A stretch of DNA of 64,000 nucleotides, taken from Medicago truncatula. Its lineage: Eukaryota; Streptophyta; Magnoliopsida; Fabales; Fabaceae. The position numbers were made by a program, and so were the translations under genes. Each line of letters begins with the position of its first letter. Positions within the stretch are counted from its first letter, which is position 1. Positions 55,433-64,000 of this stretch are shown one piece after another. The stretch lies in the NCBI RefSeq assembly GCF_003473485.1, contig NC_053044.1, positions 32,306,091 through 32,370,090 on the forward strand. Direction: 5' to 3'. A model generated the notes under the pieces. The model was not told the DNA's origin and searched no databases. It saw nothing but the letters and a program-made list of their open reading frames with translations.

Positions 55433-58400
55433 TTACCACCTCGGTTGCCATGGCCTGGTCCTACCCCTGCCCCTGGACGAACCTCTGTTATACTGGGAAC
55501 CTCTTGTAGACATTGAACCTCTGGTATACAGATATATAATTAGCTCTTCAGACAACAACGCCATTATAATATGCTTTGTCATATTTGTGTGTACTTAAAA
55601 AAGTAATTTTTCTTACCTGGAGGTTGTAGCAAATGTCTCTGATTTGCCTTGTAGACTAAGTTTCTTGAATGGTGATTCAGATTCGTCAAGGAATTCAATC
55701 TCAAGCAAGGCATCCTCAATAGCCTCGGCCAGTTTCTTGTCCTCATCGGCATTATGGAAACACCCTCTTTCCTTTGCATCAAGTACTAGTTCTTTCCATA
55801 TAGAATCACTTTTTTCTAAAGTTGTTTCATTTCCTAATATCCAAAGGCAATGTCTGCACGAATTACCAATTTTACTATCAGCTTATGTATCAGAACTTGG
55901 AAGCAGCAAGAGTATCACATATAATAATTGTAGCATACCTAGCCCGAGTCAGTGCCACGTTTGCTCGTTGTCTGTTGGAAAGAAAACCTATTTTTGCATC
56001 CTCGTTAGATCTCACGGTGGAGATTATTATTATATCTTCTTCACCGCCTTGAAAGCCATCGACAGAACGAACACTAACAGAGAAGTTAGGATCAGAAATA
56101 GAATTGTTCGGCTTTATTTTTTCTTGGATTTCGTACACCTGAGCATTATACGGAGATATGATTCCAATGCTAACTTTCTTTCTTGTCCTATGAAATTCTG
56201 TAACAAAAAAGCAAACGGCGTATCCAAAAGAAGAAGCTTTCTTATTTGAGAACAAAATGCAACACTAAACCCACTAACACATATACATAGACATTATATA
56301 TATTATGAAGAAAGAGACACTAGCCTTCTTTAAGGCTTCCAATGATCTTGGAAATAACAGCAGCCTCGACCATATTCTTCGAACTGTGTCCGCGACCTCG
56401 TTGTTCTTTACCCTTAGCTATGTTTATAAAGGAATACGATGCATACATTTTTCCTTCAAGGAAACACCTATTATAGCTCATTTCTCTGACAATTGGGGCA
56501 TCAACAAGTTGCTCCTCGTAGAATTCTTTATTTGGGAACAAGCTGATGGATGGATGCATCCTATACTGAGTATTAAGAAGATGCTTCTTGTATCCCAACG
56601 ATACCAGCCTCTCAAACAAACTTCTTCCATATCCAGCCTCTTCAGTAACCTTTAGAGTTGATAGTTATAATCATGTAAGAAAATATTCTTAAATGATGGA
56701 CACTATCCAAATCGCAAAAAATGACAGAAAAACAATTACCGTGCTTTTGACCACTGCAGGAAGTTGTCTCTCATCACCTATGAGGACAGCATGGTGGAGA
56801 CCTGGCAGCTGTAATGGAATGGCTGATTCACATTCTTTTAGCTGAGCTGCTTCATCAATAACTAGAAATTTTATCGGTGTCATTCCTTCTGTGAAAAGTC
56901 TAGTAGAACTTGATGCAGTACAGAAAATCAGGCTTGCATTCATCAAGCAAAATTTTTCTATTTCATATTTTTCAGTTATGTTTGGAAGTGAAATCTTCTT
57001 AAGAAGTGATCTTAGTAAGCAAACGCAGTCTTCCGTTGTGTTGTTTAACCTTCCAAGGCAGTCAAAAATGCTTTCTCCATCTCCATGATCGTCGAGAGTT
57101 TGTTTCAACTTGGCTTTACACATGGAGCTTTCAAGAGATGTTAGCAAATCAAGAGCTATAGGAATTTTCTTCATCTCCTCAAATGGAAATAAAGATGTTG
57201 GTAGGTGTGTATACAAGGTTTTCTTACATAACTTGAGCTCCGCTACAATGGAACTGAATCTCATCTTAACAAATTGCTCAAATGTCATGATACTATTCTT
57301 TTTATCTTCCTTATATGAATGGTATTCCTTCTTCACAAATTGCGCTAACGTCAGAGGATCATCATTCTTCTCATGCTGCTTGTATGAACTATATGCAAGT
57401 TCAACCTCTTCGTGTTTTAGCATTGTAAATTGTTCTAATGACATAATACTATTTTCTGCATCAAGCTTATACATACCATATTTCTTTGAGGGGTTCTCAA
57501 GCAATGCGATCATTGATTCTAAGTAATGTTTCCATCCAGTGAATGGAGCAAAACACCTCAAAAGATTACTTACGCGATAATCAAGAAAGATATCCTGGAG
57601 GCATCGGTAACAGTCGACTTTCATTCGAGACCTGTTGCCGAATATCACTATGTCACCAAGGCCATATGTATCAACATCATGCTCAAGTGACTTCTCAACT
57701 AAATTCTGCAAGCGAGCAGCCACTTCCAACACTGCAGTATTAGTTGGAGCACATGTTAATGTTCTGGCTTTAAACTTGAGCAGGGAAAATAACAAGGAAG
57801 CCACTGTCTTTGTTTTGCCGGTCCCTGGTGGGCCCCAAATAAGTTTAATAGTGTCACTATGATGACATTCCCTCATGGAAACAGAGCTTAAAACTGCATC
57901 TTTTTGGGATTCATTCAGATTCTCAGACTGGATCATGGTATGTACTTTAGAACAAGCAGCAATATCAATATGGTTTTCCCCATAAATACAAAGTTGACAG
58001 TTTTCTCCGTTCTGCAAAATACGTAGTAAACATGAGTTAGTTAATAAAAAAAGTAAGCATGTTTCCTTTATAGCTATAAATACAGATAAAGAGAGAATCT
58101 AACGACAAAAGAATTTTGATCCAGCTTTTCAAGGGTTCAATTAGCGAATAAAGATTCTCTTCAATTTTCAGAAAAAATAAAGATTCGTCACTAGAGCTTA
58201 GGTGTGTAAAGGATCATATGATATGGTATCATGCTACTTGTGCATCTATCTAATGCATATAAACATTTCTAGGAAAAATTTAATATTGGTAATTAACAAG
58301 TTACACAATTCGTAAATATGATAAAGTAGTATATTATTTATAAGAACACTCGTTAGGAAATTAGTGATTCTTACATTTGAATCAGCTTGCAGCACCTTTT

Positions 58401-59286
58401 TAATCATGTTCATCTTTGCACCTTCCAATTCTGAGTTCAAGGCTTTCCAAATGCGAATATTTGTTGTCAGATTTAAAAGATAGACAGCATAAAGCTTTGG
58501 TGCATTATTGCTCCTCAAGTAATTAGAGTCAACCTCCATGTCAATGCATTTGGAAGACAGAATTGATATTTCGCCACTACTTTCTTTTGATCCATAAACA
58601 TAAGCAATGTGATAATATCTTCTTGGCCTGTTTAAGTCTTCGACAGTTTTCGGTTTGAAGTCTGTCAATGCAATGAGATCTCCAACCTCTGGCTGATATG
58701 GTCCTACATCTTCTGTATCATTCTTAGTTCTGCTCACCGAGATTTGATAAAGCAGGAACTTGGATGATATGAAGCTTTTGGATCTTTCAGGCGTAGCTAT
58801 CAATATCTCACAAAAAGGAGCCCGGTTCACGCCATACAAGCTTGAAGACAGATCACTATGAGTTTCCTCAACCAATGAAGGAATAAAGGAGTTTAAGTAA
58901 TTTGTTACTGTCATGAATGTATGTGGGATCTTCTCCACCTGCGATATAAAGAATAATGTTTTAGGCTACATGTTTTGATAAAGTGTCTTTAGAGGGACAC
59001 AACAGTTTTTAACATATCGATTTATAGCGGACGCAAGAACTTCCGGTTTCACCAGTTAAATAGATTTGATATCATATCTATACTATATATAAAGAGAATA
59101 CATGAATTTGGACCGAATTTTTTCTTGCATAAAGTGTAATATATTATTGAAATTCATTCTAACTAAAGAAAGAAAAACCTTGTGCCTGCAGAAGTTTTGG
59201 TTGCGAACATCGTTGAAAGTCCAAGAAAATACAATTTCCACCAAACTTGCAAGATCAAGATCTTCCCTCTCAACATTAAAACTCAT
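55433..59286 (-). CDS. SEN1/UPF1-like superfamily 1 RNA/DNA helicase with RG-rich tail
   Basis: Seven exons on the minus strand: 59179-59286, 58375-58938, 56740-58011, 56325-56649, 55939-56197, 55617-55853 and 55433-55520, giving 950 aa in phase. Helicase motifs in order: Q-motif region (LNESQKDAV), Walker [11 protein letters not shown] (about residue 284), Walker [48 protein letters not shown] and NVALTRAR. The N-terminal 200 residues ([45 protein letters not shown]) match the plant family annotated as tRNA-splicing endonuclease positive effector (SEN1-like). The C terminus is a short arginine-glycine tail ([12 protein letters not shown]) ending WQPRW, probably for RNA contact. The intron after 56325 seems to use a GC donor (GAAG|GCTAGT). 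The start codon is set by the family-typical N terminus. The substrate is unknown. Confidence 0.88.
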
Positions 59287-60086
59287 CTCTATAATTTGCT
59301 CCTTTTTATGACCACTTCTTTATCAACAATGTACACTCAAAGCTTCTTTTTATACATGTGTGTGGATGAACCAAAACACAAGGACAGACATATAAAAAGA
59401 ATTTCTTAGAGATGAAGAAACTAAATAGTTAACACAAAACTTGCTCATCAGGTATACCATAGTTTGTTTCATAGTACTACTAATAATGAAAGTGAAAAGA
59501 AGATTCTCCTCGTATATTAATTTAATGGAACTTTATTGTACGGTCATAAAAAGTAACATGACGTATATAATAAACGTCACAACTAAAGGAATAACAAGTG
59601 TTAAAAATATTAATAAAGGTGGCATGGAATGGTTATAAATGATTATAGTTATAATTATACAGTGAAAAGCAAAGCATGCTACAAGACAAAGGTGCAAAGA
59701 AATTGACGTCAAGTCAATTACATTATTTGATTTGAGCATGGAAAAGTGGTCGGCTACTTGGTTTCATGCAATAGTATTGGTTACTTCCTAGCAATTTGAT
59801 GGAATGCCAAAGGAAGCTACCTAAAAGGAAAGTATAATGCTGAAAAAACTACTATGATATATGGTGTAGAAGACTGGTAATTTCCATTACATAATGTTGT
59901 GGGGTTATATATTTCCATTAGTTTGGTTACTTTAATGGAAATTGTTGAAAACCAACTATTGATATTACTCTCCTCTCGACTTTTTAATGAAAGAAACTTA
60001 AATTACATTTTTAATTTTTCTTTTGTTAAAGTATACACTTCAATCACTTAAAAGTGAATATATAGAGTAAATTGCGCTTCGTTCCT
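59287..60086. other. Upstream region of the SEN1-like helicase
   Basis: The part next to the gene (59287-59430) is duplicated at about 61300-61480. Beyond that it is AT-rich with no coding sequence supported. Confidence 0.45.
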
Positions 60087-60215
60087 CACTACTAAAAAAA
60101 CAAAATTTAGTGAGGTAAAACGTAAAATCCCTCTCTAATTCCGTCACTAAATTTTGCAACCAAGGAATTTGTGAGGAATTTCATTTTTTCCGTCACTAAT
60201 TTTCCTCGCTAATTT
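60087..60215. mobile_element. CACTA-type transposon end fragment
   Basis: Starts CACTACTAAAAAAACAAAAT, the usual CACTA (EnSpm) terminus, followed by subterminal repeats of TCCGTCACTAA and TTAGTGAGG in both orientations. No opposite end or transposase was found. Confidence 0.5.
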
Positions 60216-60973
60216 TACTATGTTAAAATTTCAATAAGTATTCTTCCAGTAAAAACACATAAATAAATATTCTTGCGATAACAATTAACTTTAAGACAGT
60301 CAAAGTTTGGTTTGGTTTGATTTGTAATTAAGGAGTTGGCTCATAATTTACAAAGGCGTGAGATAACCTCTCATCGCGGACGTAAAGATCTCTTTGATGA
60401 GTGATATGTAAGAACTTTTAAATCTTTAGATTTATTGATTCCGATAAACCGTCGAAATCCAAATCACGTAAACTTTATTTTATAAAAAAAGATACTTTAA
60501 GCCACCATTTTTATGATTTTTTTTTCATTATAAATTTCAATATAATGATTACTACTAACTATGAATGTTCTAGTAAAAAAAAACTAACATTTACTCAGAA
60601 AAACTTATAATTTGTGCTCGTAGAATATAAAATTCAGTTTTAAAGAGATTTTTTTTAAACTTTATTAATTTTTTCAAGTTTTAAAACAAAATCGAGAGAG
60701 AAATATGCATATTAATGACATATTAATCGAGATAGAATCTAAAACAACATATTAATGACACTATGACTCTAAAATAGAGAGAGAAATATGCATTAGAAGT
60801 TTGGTTAAGGAGATGAGTGTACATTTTATATTAGAAGGGAGGGGGACATAATATATATACAATCTTAAATTGGAGGTAATATAATTCTTTTGCATATTTT
60901 AGAAAAGTATAATTTAATCACATTAAGGAAAGTAGGGTGTAACTTACTCTAAAAGTGAGTTGAAACAAAATCG

Positions 60974-61231
60974 AGTAAACCATTAAAATGATCCATGTAT
61001 TTGTAAGTCACTCTCAAATTAATCCATGACTCTATTGATATTTCAAACTACTCCATGTCTGTGTCAAAAATTTCTCAATTAGGTCATTCGTCATGGGACA
61101 AAAACATAAAAGATAATGATCTAATTGAGAAACTTTTGACAAAAAAGAGACTAGTTTGAAATATTAATAGAGTCGAGAAATAGATTGAGAATGACTTATA
61201 TATGAATAGGAACCATTTTAGCGGTTTACTC
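60974..61231. mobile_element. Fold-back MITE (GAGTAAACC ends)
   Basis: Left GAGTAAACCATTAAAATG; right in reverse complement GAGTAAACCGCTAAAATG. The arms pair for about 110 bp (TTTCTCAATTAGGTCATT against AATGATCTAATTGAGAAA). It is 258 bp and non-coding. Confidence 0.75.
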
Positions 61232-61289
61232 AAATAAAACCCAATAAAGTAAATATATATGAATTAAGAGACAAATTCAGATTCAATGC

Positions 61290-61490
61290 AATGCATGATC
61301 CTCCCTCTTGGCATTAAAACTCATCTCCGTACTTGGCTACTTTTTATGACAACTTCTTTCTCAACAAGGCCATCAAAAGCATGTAGCAGCAATGTCCACT
61401 CAATGCTTCTTTTTATACATGGAAGGACAGACATATAAAGAATTTCTTAGACATGAAGGAACTAAATAGTTATCACAAACTAAACTAGCC
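61290..61490 (-). pseudogene. Duplicated 5' end of the SEN1-like helicase
   Basis: Matches the start-codon region and upstream 150 bp of the helicase: ATTAAAACTCATCTC, TTTTTATGACAACTTCTTTC, GCTTCTTTTTATACATG and GACAGACATATAAA all recur in order. The minus-strand frame opens MSFNAKREDHALH and stops at once, compared with [15 protein letters not shown] in the gene. Only promoter, leader and a dozen codons remain. Confidence 0.7.
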
Positions 61491-61499
61491 CAGTTTGCC

Positions 61500-62690
61500 A
61501 CACCAATAAAGTGAATATAATATGAATTAAGAAAGAGATTCAGGGCATGATCCTGCTAGTGTGGCAAACTTGACTAGTCCAGTTTGCCAAAACAGTGAAA
61601 TGTAATTTCCAGCAGTGGCAGCGGAAGGGGCTAGGTGACAACGGTGGTGGTTGAAGGACGTAGTGGTAGAGGAGGGTGTTAGGAATTGATGGCAACGTGC
61701 GTAGGATGGAAGGTTTCAGGTGACAAACATTGGTTGGGATCAGGTGATTACATACAAAAACACGAGAAAATATGAAGTAAACAAAGACAACACCTGATTG
61801 TTCTTATTTTCTTGTTCTAAAGAGTAGGAAATAATAACTTTTGAGAACAAATACCTGTTCAAACAACTTTTTTTTTTTTTTTTTTTTCATCTTTTAAAAG
61901 CAAAAAATAAATATATAATCAAACACACCCTAAAAAGATCAGAACGTTTCATCTCATATAAGGTGATCAATGCACATGTATCTGTTGCACCAACCTAATG
62001 CCTAATTGACTACTCAAATAGCCATATACTACAGAAAACTATCACTTGTTTTGATGAGTGGAGGTCATCCAAAGACAATTTCAGAAAAGTGAGTAGGAAA
62101 CATGCCAATTTGTATGGTAAATGGTATGATACTGAAAAATACACCTGAAAACATCAAAGCAAATCCAAGTTTCTCATACTATTTTTGCTTCTTCCTTGTC
62201 ATATCCAAATGGAATCTTAAATTGAACTAGGAATGAAAATCCAATTTATATAGAACCAATGCAAACCCAAAAAAGGCAAATGTTTTACTTCATATATTGC
62301 TGCCTTTATGCGTATATACAGTAAATTCTTCTAGACGAAATATACACATGTGGTTTGTGAATACTAGGTGTCTGTGTGCCTAAAAACATACAGCTTTGAT
62401 CTCTTAACTGTTGAATTGATTCAACAAGTGACAGAAGAGCACGGCGACACTATAGAGGATCCAAGTCATGGAAAATATGTGATTGGCTCAGGATGTACTA
62501 TTTCAAACTCCAGGAAATTATTCTAGGTACATTTCTGTCACCCAGTATTGGCTCCTTTAAAGTACTGGCGGTCCAAGAGATAAGTGCAGAGCTTTAACCA
62601 TTGATCAATGATCAACAATATAGATTTTGGCTTCATAACTTGTAATATATGTGCATGTATTTAATCTCAATCGCTGAATTATAACCCCAC
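61500..62690. other. Intergenic, no gene supported
   Basis: Contains a small local duplication (GAATTAAGAAAGAGATTCAG near 61530 against 61262) and a long T run at 61867-61889. The stretch 62430-62620 may be downstream exon or 3' UTR sequence for the exons at 62698-63024. Confidence 0.35.
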
Positions 62691-62697
62691 ATTTTAC

Positions 62698-63024
62698 CCT
62701 GTAAAGTGTATCCTTCACTTCAGAGGGAGTCAAATCCCTCGTCCTAAGCAATGTTACAATAAACTGATCAAGACTAGGCAGACCTTGCGGTTCCCGTTGC
62801 AGCAGATGCCTTTCAAAACATGAAATTTTAGGTTTGCTTTCCAAACCAAAGCTGTATGGTATATGATCCCAAAATCCAATATTTCTGAAAATGGAAAAGT
62901 AAAAAGAATAAATAATGTGAAAGCGCATGAAGAAACCTGATTGGAAAGTTCATAAATAAATCGCTCAAATGTGCAAGAGACCCTAATCTTGATTTACTAT
63001 TAAGTTTCAAGATGGACATATAAG
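62698..63024 (-). CDS. Two spliceable exons of an unrecognised gene
   Basis: Exons 62937-63024 and 62698-62884 join in phase through a clean AATCAG|GTTTCT donor and TTTTCAG acceptor. The product includes LGSLAHLSDLFMNFPIRNIG, then FWDHIPYSFGLESKPKISCF and LPSLDQFIVTLLRTRDLTPS, ending DTLYR before another good donor (AGG|GTAAAA). The composition is protein-like and free of stops across both exons, but I do not recognise the family. It could be the middle of a small gene, an alternative 3' end of the gene at 63382-63971, or a relic. Confidence 0.4.
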
Positions 63025-63381
63025 CTAGGAACAAAGGTCAATATCTCATTTTCATTAATTAAAGTAAAAGCCTACTTCATAATTTAGAATTATGTACAAA
63101 AAAAATCTAAAATAAGACATGGCCATGAAATTGCAGTTCCAAAAAAGGCAAGAACAAACTTGCTTGTGACTTGACTGAATTTGAGACCATAGTTTTCTAA
63201 TATCTCTTTGTACTTGCATTACACTAATCTATTCTATATCGTAAAAGCCTACAAAAATAATATGCATATTAGCTTACATATAACTGAATTTTCTTTATTT
63301 TTTCAAAGAAAGGAGAGGTTTTGTAGTAGGGACAAAATTCAAGAGAGGTGAGAAGAGGGTAATATACCAATTCATTCAAAT
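63025..63381. other. Spacer, probable 3' UTR or intron
   Basis: AT-rich, with no coding sequence seen. The part next to 63382 is probably the 3' UTR of the partial TRANK1-like gene. Confidence 0.35.
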
Positions 63382-63971
63382 TTAAACATCCCTCAGTTGG
63401 AGCGAATCAAATTGGTTGCATATTAACTGCATTGGATCATCTTGTGGCAGATTATGATTGGTTTGATTATTCAAATTAGCCGGCCATCTCAATGGAACCA
63501 CAAAATCCCTGCGGTAACTGATTATATTAGCACTTATACTTCAAATCACTTTTCCACTATTGTTAAAAATGTGAAGCTAATCATGCAATTAGTAGTAGAG
63601 TCATACCTATTAGAACACCTGATTTTGCAGCATCTCTGAATATCAACAGAATAACTCCTGCAAAAGATGTCAATATCCCTCACCATCTTGGATACCTCGG
63701 ATAATGGCAAAACATCCCAAAGCTTCAAAATCTGAACATAATCTGAATTTTCCTCAAGAATGTCAATGGTCCATACAATATAAAGTAACTCGTTGACCTT
63801 GCACAGCCCTAACAGTTGGGAAGAAGTATCATCTACAACTCCAATATTTATCTCCCGGTGAGGCTGATGCCACCCACTTGAAAGTTGCATCAGCAGGGAA
63901 CATATTTTCTTGCAATCCTCGGTGCTCTTGATTCTTGCCATAGAGATCAGAAAACTTTGATCAAAGCAAAC
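63382..63971 (-). CDS. 3' end of a second SEN1-like/TRANK1-like helicase-family gene (runs off the right edge)
   Basis: Two exons, 63607-63971 and 63382-63508, phase-matched (CKIRCSN-RDFVVPLRW), with a stop at 63382-63384. The text (VCFDQSFLISMARIKSTEDC, LMQLSSGWHQPH, VQILKLWDVLPLSEVSKMVR, DFVVPLRWPANLNNQ) matches the segment that follows the SEN1-type helicase domain in plant TRANK1-like (TPR and ankyrin repeat-containing protein 1-like) proteins. There it links the first helicase to a second, UvrD-type one. Here the frame ends about 20 residues later (LQLRDV), so no UvrD part exists on this side. An AG acceptor at 63972 shows that upstream exons lie outside. It is the same strand and family as the helicase at 55433-59286, suggesting a tandem pair. 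Confidence 0.7.
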
Positions 63972-64000
63972 CTATAATTAAGATAAGATATATAGTCACA

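Noticed and set aside
55644-57862. Plus-strand frames opposite the SEN1-like helicase
   Set aside because: They run antisense to exons with clear helicase motifs and have serine-rich shadow composition.

Overview
The window is plant nuclear DNA: AT-rich, intron-dense, with short exons, GT-AG (and two apparent GC-AG) introns, and many MITEs, SINEs and LINE remnants. Gene sequences and repeat types (tRNA-derived SINEs, fold-back MITEs, Tekay-like LTR) point to a legume, most like Medicago. The species call is an inference from sequence recognised by eye. All exon coordinates below were built by hand from splice signals and checked for reading-frame phase.

Layout. 1-7.2 kb: an ARF8-type auxin response factor on the minus strand, 14 exons, running off the left edge, with a miR167 target site in its second-last visible exon. 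7.2-12.4 kb: gene-poor, with a SINE, a decayed LINE RNase H and two MITEs. 12.5-13.3 kb: a two-exon gene for a chloroplast-lumen PsbQ-like protein. 15.2-44.0 kb: a tandem array of cysteine-rich receptor-like kinases (CRK2-like, DUF26). It holds three apparently intact CRK genes (A, B, C), two CRK last-exon relics, one intact DJ-1 homolog D gene on the opposite strand, and three broken DJ-1D copies. From CRK-B onward the repeating unit is a tail-to-tail CRK/DJ-1D pair, present four times in different states of decay. 44.0-51.2 kb: gene-poor, with a tRNA-Ser(AGA) gene, a SINE with perfect target duplications, an L1-type LINE relic, and a Harbinger-like MITE that contains a 2.4 kb solo LTR. 51.2-54.2 kb: a beta-catenin-like protein 1 (CTNNBL1) gene. 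55.4-59.3 kb, minus: a SEN1/UPF1-like superfamily 1 helicase with an RG-rich tail. 59.3-64 kb: repeats, a duplicated scrap of the helicase 5' end, two unrecognised spliceable exons, and the 3' end of a second helicase-family (TRANK1-like) gene running off the right edge.

How the parts relate. The CRK proteins are plasma-membrane receptor kinases likely to act in redox, immune or symbiotic signalling. DJ-1D is a methylglyoxal-detoxifying or chaperone-type enzyme. They are linked by duplication history rather than by any visible shared pathway. I found no clearly new multi-gene system. The most interesting items are the decaying CRK/DJ-1D array, an intron-loss CRK, two GC-AG introns, an orphan VTT/DedA exon, and a tandem palindromic repeat inside a CRK intron.
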